Assembly (NCBI RefSeq): GCF_016862315.1
Contig: NZ_BOMS01000016.1
Coordinates: 1-60,005 of the forward strand
Length of the DNA stretch: 60,005 bases
DNA from: Actinoplanes palleronii
GTDB lineage: Bacteria; Actinomycetota; Actinomycetes; Mycobacteriales; Micromonosporaceae
Direction: 5' to 3'
Below the pieces are notes generated by a model, which saw only the letters and a list, made by a program, of their open reading frames with translations, made no database searches and was not told the DNA's origin. Numbering within the stretch: position 1 is the stretch's first letter; every line of letters begins with the position of its first letter. Position numbers and translations under genes: made by a program. Of this stretch, positions 51,755-59,994 are shown piece by piece.

Positions 51755-52346
51755 ATGCCGCTCAGCTTAAGTTGATCTTGGTGGGGCGCCGGCGGCCCGG
51801 AACCGTCTGGCCCGCGAGGGCATCCCGGTCCGGGCGGTGGTGCGGGTGACCTGATGTCGGCGAGTGCACGGCCGTGCGCTCGCGGCCGGGATCCAACCGA
51901 TCCCGGCGGGGTGAACACGGTGTTTGCCTGGGGAGCGTCGAGCACGTTGATCGTCGGCTGGTCGACCCTCGATCACTTTGTGGGCGGCGGGGGTGTGCAT
52001 GCCCGCTCGGATGTGTGTGTCGCTGCTGGGTAGGGCGGTGCGAGTCCGCATTGCCAGATCGCGTGCGCTCGCCGCCCACCTGGGGGCGGTAGCCGCACGC
52101 ACCACCCGACCGCGGACCGCCATCGCCCCGAACCCGACCAACCGCGGACGGCTGCCGCCCCTTCGGCGTCGAGCGCGGACTTCCACCGCCCCTTCGGCGT
52201 CGAGCGCGGACTTCCACCGCCCCTTCGGCGTCGAGCGCGGACTTCCACCGCCCCTTCGGCGCCGAGTGCGGATCCTGGCCGCCCTGCTGGCGCCGAGCGC
52301 GGGCTCCTGCCGCCCCACCGGGGATCAAAATAGGCTGAGCGGCATG
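51755..52346. repeat. Dispersed non-coding element E1, copy C, with inverted ends
   Basis: The left end is ATGCCGCTCAGCTTAAGTTG plus ATC; the right end (52324-52346) is its inverted match, GATCAAAATAGGCTGAGC plus GGCAT, with only a few differences. Inside are the inverted repeat CGCCCACC / GGGGGCGGTAG near 52073-52093, and GAGCGCGGACTTCC units with a 31-base period (52171, 52202, 52233, 52264, 52295). This is the only copy with both ends visible, so it gives the size of the element, 592 bases. No transposase-like frame is present. Confidence 0.8.
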
Positions 52347-52576
52347 GGGGTGTGCCGGGCTGGTGCTGGTCGCTGTCAGGGCGGGTTCGAGACGACCGCG
52401 CGTGCCGGCCGAGGGTGCGGTGCGCGCTGTTATCGCACCGGGGCGCGGGCCGTCGCGGGTCTCACGTCGTACCGTGAAAGGGGTCGGCCCCGGGTGAGCC
52501 GGAGCGGACCGGCTGCCGGGACCGGACGACCACCTGCCGGGACCGTGCGGCGGACAGTGACCGCGGCGCGTGCGGA
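52347..52576. other. Intergenic region right of E1 copy C
   Basis: The first 35 bases carry a further piece of E2 (GGGCTGGTGCTGGTCGCTGT). The rest is high-GC sequence without a supported gene; GTACCGTGAAAGGGG near 52470 resembles a word also present at 54836. Confidence 0.4.
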
Positions 52577-53074
52577 TCAGCCGGCTGACTCGTGCTCCAG
52601 CAGCCAGGACTTCACCGGCAGGCCCCACCGGTAGCCGCCCAGCCCGCCGTCCGTGCGGAACACCCGGTGGCACGGCACGATCAGCGCCACCGGATTGCGC
52701 GCGCACGCCGCGGCCGCCGCCCGGATCGCCGCCGGGCGGCCGGCGAGCTCGGCATACCGCGAATACGTCACCGGGTCGCCCGGCTTGATCTCGCGCATCA
52801 CGAGCCACGCGTGCGCCATGAACTCGCCGCCGGTGCGCTGCTCGACCGCGATCGAGTCCAGCGCGGTCAGGTCACCCTGGAAATACGCCCGGACCGCGGC
52901 CTGTGCCGGGCCTACGTCGTCGGCCGGCTCCGCGGGCTCTGCCAGCGACGGGTGGATCAGCCGGATCAGCTCCGGCACATCGGTGGTGAAACCGGCCGCG
53001 CGGACCGCGCCCGAGTCGCCGACCACCAGGGTGAACGGGCCAGCCGGGGTGTCCATCGTGGAATGACGCAACAT
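52577..53074 (-). CDS. ogt: Methylated-DNA-[protein]-cysteine S-methyltransferase
   Basis: A 165-residue O6-alkylguanine-DNA alkyltransferase. PVALIVPCHRVFRTDGGLGG contains the PCHR active-site Cys, and VTYSRYAELAGRPAAIRAAA is the recognition-helix region. It repairs O6-methylguanine by a suicide transfer to Cys. The ATG at 53074 is preceded by GGAG; the open frame further upstream is not family-like. It lies 142 bases downstream of ada-alkA on the same strand, so the two may form one alkylation-response unit. Confidence 0.92.
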   Translation of the reverse strand: MLRHSTMDTPAGPFTLVVGDSGAVRAAGFTTDVPELIRLIHPSLAEPAEPADDVGPAQAAVRAYFQGDLTALDSIAVEQRTGGEFMAHAWLVMREIKPGDPVTYSRYAELAGRPAAIRAAAAACARNPVALIVPCHRVFRTDGGLGGYRWGLPVKSWLLEHESAG

Positions 53075-53147
53075 GCTCCTCAACTCCTTGCTCCGGGGGT
53101 TCAGCGTGGCCGATCCGTGTCGGCCGCGAGCGAAAATCTTCGCCGCC

Positions 53148-53175
53148 TGTGGACAACGGGAAGGCCTGTGGACAA
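53148..53175 (-). promoter_or_regulatory. Two DnaA-box-like 9-mers
   Basis: TGTGGACAA occurs at 53148-53156 and 53167-53175 with starts 19 bases apart, each followed by CGG and preceded by CC. Both are exact complements of TTGTCCACA. They lie between ada-alkA and ogt. DnaA binding is only inferred from the consensus. Confidence 0.5.
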
Positions 53176-53216
53176 CGGCTTCGCGGGTGGCGGCGCGAGG
53201 TATGTTCGGGCTGCGG

Positions 53217-54698
53217 TCAGGCCGATCGCCAGAGACGGACCAGTGCGTAGGAACGCCAGGGGCGCCAACGTTCCGCGTGCGCGGCGAGCGCCTTCGCCGA
53301 GTCCGGCAGGTCGAGCGCGGCCGCGCCACGGCGGGCGGCCAGATCGGTGGCGAGGAAGACGTCCGGGTCGCCGATCGCGCGCATCGCGACGTAACCGGCG
53401 GTCCACGGGCCGATGCCGGGCAGTTCCAGCAGGCGGGCGGTGGTCTCGGTGCGGTCGGCGGTGGGCTCCAGGTCGATGCGGTGGTCGGCTACGGCGGTGG
53501 CCAGGGCGCGGATGGTGGCGCGGCGGGCCGCGGGCATGCCGAACGCGGAGTCGGGGAGTTCCGCGATGCTCTCGGCGGACGGGAATCCGGTGAGCTGGTG
53601 GTTGGAGGCGGGGGCGGGGGCGGGGCCCGAAGGGCCGGAAGACCCCGAAGATCCACCCCCAAGATCCCCCCGAACCCCCCGGATCAACCGCCCCAGAGTC
53701 GTCCGAGCCCCCGAAACACTCACCTGCTGCCCCACCACCGCCCGCACTGCCATCTCGAACCCATCCACCGCCCGCGGCACCCGCACCCCGGGCTCCTTCC
53801 GCACCACTGCGGCAAGCCCCGGATCCGCCCCCAACGTCCCGTCCACCGCATCCGGATCCGCATCGAGATCCAGCAGCCGCCGGCACCGCGCCACCGCCGG
53901 CGCAAGATCCCGCACATCACTGAGCCACAACGTCGCGAACACCCACCGCTCGCGCGGCCGCAGCTCGACCCGCGCGCTCCCGTGCGGCAGCACCATCCCT
54001 CGCCGGTACGTCTCCCCGTCGAGTTCGTCCACCCCCGGCAGCGTCCTGGCCCCGAGGAATTCCAGCAGCGCCGCGACGTGCAGCGGCGCCCGGTACGCGA
54101 GCCGCAGGTTGATCACCCCGGCCTCGCCGCGCACCGCCGGCCGCGTCTCCCGCAGCTTGCCCGGCGCCTGCGCGTACACCTCGAGCATCGTGTCGTTGAA
54201 CTGCCGCACGCTCCCGAACCCGGCCGCGAACGCGATCTCCGCGAGCCCCAGGTCTGTCGTCTCGACGAGGATCCGCGCGGTCTGCGCGCGCTGGGCCCGG
54301 GCGAGCGCGAGCGGTCCGGCCCCGAGCTCGGTGGTCAGCATCCGGTTGAGGTGCCGTTCCGTGTATCCGAGCCGGGTGGCCAGCCCGGCCACGCCTTCCC
54401 GGTCGACGATCCCGTCGCCGATCAGCCGCATCGCCCGCCCGACCGTGTCGGCGCGCACGTCCCACTCCGGTGATCCGGGCGCGGCGTCCGGGCGGCATCG
54501 CCGGCACGCCCGGAACCCGCCTCGTTGCGCGGCGGCCGCGCTCGGGTAGAACGTGACGTTCTGCCGTTTCGGTGTGACGGCCGGGCAGGACGGCCGGCAG
54601 TAGATCCCGGTGGTCCGCACGGCCGTGTAGAAGCACCCGTCGAACCGCTGATCGCGGCTGTCGACAGCGCGGTAACAACGCTCGAAGTCCAGCTCCAT
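53217..54698 (-). CDS. alkA: Ada-AlkA fusion: methyl-accepting regulator and 3-methyladenine glycosylase
   Basis: A 493-residue fusion. Residues 1-75 are the Ada zinc domain with Cys34, Cys38, Cys65 and Cys68, one of which accepts methyl from phosphotriesters. About 85-185 is the AraC-type DNA-binding domain (GVAGLATRLGYTERHLNRML, AEIAFAAGFGSVRQFNDTM). From about 195 the AlkA N-terminal domain and then the HhH-GPD glycosylase follow (LLELPGIGPWTAGYVAMRA, with the catalytic Asp in VFLATDLAA). A Ser/Gly/Pro stretch near 350 is inserted in the glycosylase. It should sense methylation and excise alkylated purines. ogt follows. Confidence 0.9.
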   Translation of the reverse strand: MELDFERCYRAVDSRDQRFDGCFYTAVRTTGIYCRPSCPAVTPKRQNVTFYPSAAAAQRGGFRACRRCRPDAAPGSPEWDVRADTVGRAMRLIGDGIVDREGVAGLATRLGYTERHLNRMLTTELGAGPLALARAQRAQTARILVETTDLGLAEIAFAAGFGSVRQFNDTMLEVYAQAPGKLRETRPAVRGEAGVINLRLAYRAPLHVAALLEFLGARTLPGVDELDGETYRRGMVLPHGSARVELRPRERWVFATLWLSDVRDLAPAVARCRRLLDLDADPDAVDGTLGADPGLAAVVRKEPGVRVPRAVDGFEMAVRAVVGQQVSVSGARTTLGRLIRGVRGDLGGGSSGSSGPSGPAPAPASNHQLTGFPSAESIAELPDSAFGMPAARRATIRALATAVADHRIDLEPTADRTETTARLLELPGIGPWTAGYVAMRAIGDPDVFLATDLAARRGAAALDLPDSAKALAAHAERWRPWRSYALVRLWRSA

Positions 54699-54969
54699 GC
54701 CACCGAGTCTGCTCCGCGCGGCCCCCGGCTGGCTGGCGGGTTTCGGACATCACCGTGCCACGGCACCCGTCCGGGCAATTCAAGATCAACTGCAGTTTTG
54801 GGTACGGCGGTGAGCCGCGTGGGGCGCTTCACCGTCGTACCGGAAAGGGGTTTGCCCGGTCCTGGAGCCGGTCCTGCCGCGAGTGTGGCGGATGACCGTG
54901 AGCGGTGTCGGCCGGTCGCCGCCGAACTGCGGAACCCCGTCGGATGGCGCTTGCGTAGACTGGCGTTCC

Positions 54970-56055
<1,086 letters not shown>

Positions 56056-56074
56056 GCGGCAGCATTTGCACTGG

Positions 56075-56459
56075 TCAGACCGCCTTCAAGGTCTGGCCAG
56101 TCCGCAGGGAGTCTGCTAGTGCGGTGGGCTCGGCCAGCGTGGAGCCCGCCCGGTTCGCCTTGATCCAGGCGTCGATCTCGTCCTCGAGCCTTGATCTCGT
56201 AGGCGCGCATGAGGCGCAGGGCCGGGCCATGGCCGCTGCACCGGCAGCAGCTCGTACTCCTCGCCACCGGTCGCACGTGGAAGGTCCGCATCGCGCGGTG
56301 CTGCAGGCCGGCCGGTTCGACGACGACGCCGCGGATCCACTGGTATCCGTCCATCGGGGCGGCGGCGAACTGGCCGTCGTCGTAGTACTCGATGACGAAG
56401 TCGTAGCTGCCGCCGGGCCAGCGGATGGCGACGTGGTCGCCGACCTCGTGAGTGCTCAT
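56075..56459 (-). pseudogene. Frameshifted hypothetical gene
   Basis: Read on the minus strand from ATG 56459, a plausible protein (EVGDHVAIRWPGGSYDFVIE, YYDDGQFAAAPMDGYQW) runs for about 65 residues. It continues only after frame changes: EEYELLPVQRPWPG in a second frame, LRLMRAYEIKA back in the first, then LEDEIDAWIKANRAGSTLAE in a third, ending at the TGA at 56075. Three shifts within about 200 bases point to decay, or to sequencing errors. I do not recognise the family. Confidence 0.65.
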
Positions 56460-56634
56460 CGCGGCCGCCTGCCTGCCGGGTCGGGCACGTCCTGGGCGAT
56501 GATCCGACGCACGGCTTGCGTTGCGTTCGGCGGCCCTAGAGGTCGTCACCCGGCTCCCGATCTCCTCGCTCGGCTTCCCGGCCGGGCATCCGGCGGCTAC
56601 TCGGGCTGCGGTAACACCGTGGTATGGTCGAATG

Positions 56635-56874
56635 ATGGCGAGGACCAAGAAGGTCACCATCACGCTGCCGGCAGAGCTGCTGGAGAGCATGAAGTCGCAC
56701 ACTGACAACGTCTCCGGCTATCTCACCGACCTGGCCGAGCGGGCAGAGCGGCGCAGATCCCTCCGGGCAGAGCTGGACAGCTACCAGGGCGAGTTCGGCG
56801 CGTTCACCGACGAGGAGATGGCCGAGGCCCGGGCGCTCCTGCACGGGGCTGAGGAGACTGGCCGGGCCGCGTGA
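56635..56874 (+). CDS. VapB-like antitoxin (module 1)
   Basis: A 79-residue protein with an N-terminal KKVTITLPAELLESMKSHTD that suits a ribbon-helix-helix DNA-binding domain, a charged helix (LAERAERRRSLRAELDSY), and a C-terminal GAFTDEEMAEARALLHG that should wrap around the toxin. TATGGT (56623-56628) is six bases before the ATG at 56635. The stop overlaps the toxin GTG as GTGA, so translation is coupled. Confidence 0.8.
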   Translation: MARTKKVTITLPAELLESMKSHTDNVSGYLTDLAERAERRRSLRAELDSYQGEFGAFTDEEMAEARALLHGAEETGRAA

Positions 56875-57266
56875 GCCTCGAGTCGCTGGTGCTCGACTCG
56901 CAAGGCCTCTCGGGGTGGATCGCCCGGGATCGCACCGTGATGCGACTGCTGGAACAGGCCGAACGCGACGGGACCGACCTCGTGATGTCGGCCGCCACGA
57001 TCATCGAGGTTTCCCATCCCGGTGTGGACAGCGCGCGACTGACCTGGCTGTTGTCCCAGATCCGGGTGGAGCCGGTGACGAAGGAAAGCGCCCGCCGCAG
57101 CGCGGGGCTGCTGACGGCGGCGGGGCTGCACGGACACAAATACGCCATCGATGCCATGGTCGCCGAGGTGGCGCTCCGGCTACCCGCACCGGTGGCCGTT
57201 CTGACCTCCGATGTCGACGACATGGCCAAGCTGTGCGGCCGCCAGGTGCGAACCATCAGGCTGTAG
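56871..57266 (+). CDS. VapC-like PIN-domain toxin (module 1)
   Basis: A 131-residue PIN ribonuclease. The acidic site is built by Asp in LVLDSQGLSGW, Glu in ATIIEVSHPG, Asp in HGHKYAIDAMVAEVA and Asp in VLTSDVDDMAKL. Such toxins cut tRNA or rRNA when freed from the antitoxin. The gene overlaps its antitoxin gene. A second, homologous module lies 410 bases downstream in opposite orientation. Mycobacterium tuberculosis also has a VapBC pair (VapBC32) beside its ychF. Confidence 0.85.
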   Translation: MSLESLVLDSQGLSGWIARDRTVMRLLEQAERDGTDLVMSAATIIEVSHPGVDSARLTWLLSQIRVEPVTKESARRSAGLLTAAGLHGHKYAIDAMVAEVALRLPAPVAVLTSDVDDMAKLCGRQVRTIRL

Positions 57267-57269
57267 GCG

Positions 57270-57654
57270 CCCCCGCCGACGCCCGGCAACCAGCCCGCCC
57301 ACGTCAGTCCGGACCGCGAACGGCGTGGAGCTGCGCAGCTCGCGGCGATGAACTCCGGTCGGCACGTAGGCCCCGGTCGTTTCGTCGAGACCGTAGGCGT
57401 GCACGACCGGCGCGCCGTCCGCGTCCTCAATACGCCAGTAGCTCGGGATGCCGGCTTCCGCTCGGCCTCGACGCCGGTCGGCGCCTGCTCAGTGAGGGCG
57501 GACAGCAGCGCGGAGACAGCCCGGCTGTGCCAGACCTGCCGGGGTGCGTCCTGAAGACGAGAGCTCCATCGATCAGCTCGGTGTGCCGCGGCGCTTCAGG
57601 AAGGTGGTCGATATCGTCGGCGAACCATCCTCGACGCGAGGCGGGCGCATCCAC
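57270..57654 (-). pseudogene. Broken Uma2-family (DUF820) endonuclease gene
   Basis: The minus strand starts with GWFADDIDHLPEAPRHTELI and DGALVF, the N-terminal signature of Uma2 proteins. After a frameshift the next recognisable piece is VWHSRAVSALLSALTEQAP; then the catalytic core region is missing, and after a second frame change EAGIPSYWRIEDADGAPVVH and AYGLDETTGAYVP give the C-terminal part. About half of the usual 190 residues are present. It lies between the two VapBC modules. Confidence 0.75.
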
Positions 57655-57675
57655 CCGGGTGCCGGTGCCACGACG

Positions 57676-58068
57676 TCAGACCCGGACGACGCGGATGGTG
57701 GGGCCGCAGAGGAGCTTCAGGTCCTGCGGGTCCGAGGTGAGGACGTCGGCGGGGCGCGGTGCGGCTCGCGCGATGGCGGCGAAGGCCGCGTCGATCGCGT
57801 GTTTGTGGCCGTGGAGCTTGTTCGCGCGCAGCAGGTCAGCGGCCTTCCCCGCGACGTCTCTCGTGATGGCTCGCACGTCGATCCCGGACAGGACCCAGCG
57901 CGCGCGGGCGGGGTGGACTCGGTCGTAGTCGGCTTCCAGCACCGTCATGGCGGTGGTCGCCACGGTTCGGCCTTGCCGAAGCGCCGTGCGCACGAGCCAG
58001 GTGACGGCGTGGTCGTCGCGGTAGAACTTCGAGAGGCCTTCGCAGTCGAGCAGCAGAGTGCCGGGCAT
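57676..58068 (-). CDS. VapC-like PIN-domain toxin (module 2)
   Basis: A 130-residue PIN ribonuclease with Asp in LLLDCEGLSKFY, Glu in TVLEADYDRV, Asp in LHGHKHAIDAAFAAIA and Asp in VLTSDPQDLKLLCG. The stretches LHGHK-AIDA and VLTSD--D--KLCG are shared with module 1, so the two toxins are homologous. Its ATG overlaps the antitoxin stop by one base (TGATG). Confidence 0.85.
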   Translation of the reverse strand: MPGTLLLDCEGLSKFYRDDHAVTWLVRTALRQGRTVATTAMTVLEADYDRVHPARARWVLSGIDVRAITRDVAGKAADLLRANKLHGHKHAIDAAFAAIARAAPRPADVLTSDPQDLKLLCGPTIRVVRV

Positions 58069-58337
58069 CAGGCGGCCAGGCCTCCGGAACCCGGCTTGTC
58101 GTCCCGCCGGAACGCGGCCTCGAACTCCTCCGTGGTGATGTCACCGCGCAGATAGGCGAGGCCTGCCTCGTTCTCCGCGTCGGTGAAAGGGCCGTGGCGG
58201 GCCTCGTGGTCCTTGACCAGCTCGTCGAGCTTATTCATCGCGATGCGGTGGTCGAGCTCCTCGACGTAGGCCGCGAAGCTCTCGAGGCCGGGCTGGCCGG
58301 GCAGGGGGATCGAATACCGCTTCTTTCCTCCGTTCAT
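58068..58337 (-). CDS. VapB-like antitoxin (module 2)
   Basis: An 89-residue protein with KKRYSIPLPGQPGLESFAAY at the N-terminus and the C-terminal GPFTDAENEAGLAYLRGD, which matches GAFTDEEMAEARALLHG in antitoxin 1. The N-terminal part is different, so DNA specificity probably differs. TAGGCT (58344-58349) stands six bases before the ATG. TGTGGATAA at 58378-58386 upstream is the complement of the classical DnaA box. Confidence 0.75.
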   Translation of the reverse strand: MNGGKKRYSIPLPGQPGLESFAAYVEELDHRIAMNKLDELVKDHEARHGPFTDAENEAGLAYLRGDITTEEFEAAFRRDDKPGSGGLAA

Positions 58338-58443
58338 GCGACCAGCCTAGGGCGCGAAATCCAAGGTCACGAGGACCTGTGGATAACCCCGGGACGGGGT
58401 GGCGCCTTGGGTGATGAACCCAGGAAGCCGTGCAGGACGACCG

Positions 58444-58471
58444 TTGACGTATTCCGTTATGGGTATACGAT
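58444..58471 (+). promoter_or_regulatory. Promoter TTGACG-16-TACGAT of the arsR-like gene
   Basis: TTGACG (58444-58449) and TACGAT (58466-58471) are 16 bases apart, and the ATG at 58478 follows six bases later, so the mRNA is leaderless. TTATGGGTATACGATA around the -10 is partly self-complementary and could be the site for autoregulation. Confidence 0.75.
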
Positions 58472-58477
58472 AGGGGC

Positions 58478-58825
58478 ATGGCTAGAGCGGCGACGACGGC
58501 GGATGCGTTCAACGCGGTGGCGGAGCCCCGGCGGCGGCAGATCCTGGATCTGCTGGCGCAGCGGGAGCGGCCGGTGAACGACCTCGTGGAGCTGCTCGGG
58601 CTGGCGCAGCCGCAGGTCTCCAAGCATCTGCGGGTGCTGCGGGAGGTCGACCTGGTGCACGTGCGTGACGAGGGGCGGCAGCGGATGTATCGGATCAACC
58701 CCGGCCCGCTGCGGGACATCCACGACTGGCTGCGGAAGTACGAGCAGTTCTGGACCGAGCGGTTCGACCTGATGGACACCGTGTTGCAAGAGCTCATCGA
58801 GGAGGACGCAGATGACCACGACTAA
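58478..58825 (+). CDS. ArsR-family winged-helix regulator
   Basis: A 115-residue regulator: FNAVAEPRRRQILDLLAQRE, then LVELLGLAQPQVSKHLRVLR as recognition helix, and LVHVRDEGRQRMYRINP as the wing. There is no Cys metal site of the ArsR/SmtB type; it belongs to the group that is paired with SRPBCC proteins and senses something else. It overlaps the following gene by 14 bases. It probably represses its own promoter. Confidence 0.9.
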   Translation: MARAATTADAFNAVAEPRRRQILDLLAQRERPVNDLVELLGLAQPQVSKHLRVLREVDLVHVRDEGRQRMYRINPGPLRDIHDWLRKYEQFWTERFDLMDTVLQELIEEDADDHD

Positions 58826-59303
58826 CGGGACCGCGCAGGTGACGCTGCCGGCCGACGACCAGATCCTGATCAGCCGCGAGTTCGCCGCGCCGCGGGCGCT
58901 GGTGTGGCGGGCGATCACCGAGCCGGCGCTGGTCAGGCGCTGGTGGGCCGGCCTGCGCGGGCAGGTGGACAGCGCCGAGATCGACCTGCGGGTGGGTGGC
59001 CGCTGGCGGTACGTGATGACCGCGAACGGCGGCTTCGAGGTGGCCTTCCACGGCGAGTACCGGGAGATCAGCGAGCCGGAGCGGCTGGTCAGCACGGAGG
59101 CGTACGAAGGAGTCCCGGACCCGGACGGCAACGCGTCGCTGAACACCGTGACCCTCGTCGAGAAGGACGGGCGGACGTTCATGGAGGTGCTCTGCGTGCA
59201 CAAGAGCAAGGAGAACCGGGACATGGTGATCGCCAGCGGCATGGAGGGCGGCATGCAGGAGTCCTACGACGCGCTGGAGCAGGTCGCGGCGTCACTCGCC
59301 TGA
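58812..59303 (+). CDS. SRPBCC (AHSA1-like) domain protein
   Basis: A 163-residue protein of the START/Bet v1-like fold: ISREFAAPRALVWRAITEPA, LVRRWWAGLRG, IDLRVGGRWRYVM, FHGEYREISEPERLV and the C-terminal GGMQESYDALEQVAASLA. Members bind hydrophobic ligands or help chaperones. It forms a two-gene operon with the ArsR-like regulator, a very common pair in actinomycetes. GAGGA stands upstream of the ATG, inside the regulator gene. Confidence 0.9.
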   Translation: MTTTNGTAQVTLPADDQILISREFAAPRALVWRAITEPALVRRWWAGLRGQVDSAEIDLRVGGRWRYVMTANGGFEVAFHGEYREISEPERLVSTEAYEGVPDPDGNASLNTVTLVEKDGRTFMEVLCVHKSKENRDMVIASGMEGGMQESYDALEQVAASLA

Positions 59304-59394
59304 CCGCGCCCGTCGGAAGCGCCCGGGAGCCGCGCGCGGAAACGACCGGGGGCGGCTCCCCGGAAACCTGTGACCGGCCTGCCAGACTCACTAT

Positions 59395-59994
59395 GTGATC
59401 AACGCAGGGCCGGCCGTGGGCGACCGGATCGCCACCATCGTTTCCGAAGTGCTCGCGCCGGCGGTGCTGGTGGCGGCGCTGCTGGTCACCGTGGGGTGGC
59501 ATGCCGGGGAGGCGCCGGGCGTCTCGCACTGGTGGGGGCTGCCCGGGGCGATCTTCGCGGCGGTCATCCCGCTGGGGTACGTGCTGCACGGGGTGCGGAC
59601 CGGGCGGCTCACCGACCATCACATCCCGGATCGGGCCGACCGGCGGGTGCCGCTGCTGTTCGGGGTGGTGTCGCTGACCGCCGGGCTGGTCCTGCTGGTG
59701 TTCCTCGGCGCGCCCCGTGAGGTGCTCGCGCTGCTGACCGCGGGCGGCGTCGGGCTGGCGATCTTCGCGCTGGTCACGCACTGGTGGAAGATGTCGATCC
59801 ACGCGGGCGTGGCCGCCGGCACCCTGGCGACGATGATCGTGATCTACGGGCCGGTGGCGCTGCTCGGCGCGCCGCTGGTGGTGCTCGGCGGCTGGGCCCG
59901 GGTGCGCCTGACCGCGCACACGCCCGCCCAGGTGGTGGTCGGCGCGATGGCCGGCGCGATCGTGGCCGCCACGATCTTCCCCATCCTCCGTTGA
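59395..59994 (+). CDS. PAP2-like membrane phosphatase family protein
   Basis: A 199-residue protein with about five or six membrane helices. DHHIPDRADRRVPLLFG precedes helix 3; the C-terminal half has THWWKMSIHAGVAAGT and GWARVRLTAHTPAQVVVGA, which correspond to the PAP2 phosphatase motifs (SxHA and SRVxLxAHTxxQVxxG) in a reduced form. It may act on lipid phosphates, but part of the catalytic motif is weak. CAGACT is six bases before the GTG start. It is the last complete gene of the window. Confidence 0.7.
   Translation: MINAGPAVGDRIATIVSEVLAPAVLVAALLVTVGWHAGEAPGVSHWWGLPGAIFAAVIPLGYVLHGVRTGRLTDHHIPDRADRRVPLLFGVVSLTAGLVLLVFLGAPREVLALLTAGGVGLAIFALVTHWWKMSIHAGVAAGTLATMIVIYGPVALLGAPLVVLGGWARVRLTAHTPAQVVVGAMAGAIVAATIFPILR

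Noticed and set aside
52140..52320. CRISPR-like periodic repeats in element E1 copy C (also 14480-14610 and 480-550).
   Set aside because: The period is constant (31 bases), but the whole unit is repeat-like; there are no unique spacers between identical repeats and no cas genes.
53148..53175. Origin of replication at the DnaA-box pair.
   Set aside because: Only two boxes, no dnaA, dnaN or rnpA nearby, and no AT-rich unwinding region.
54832..54850. Dispersed word GTCGTACCGGAAAGGGG (also around 12366, 25846, 37884 and 52466 in varied form) as a repeat family.
   Set aside because: Shared length is short (10-15 bases), flanks do not match, and two occurrences are inside genes; not enough to call it an element without a genome-wide count.
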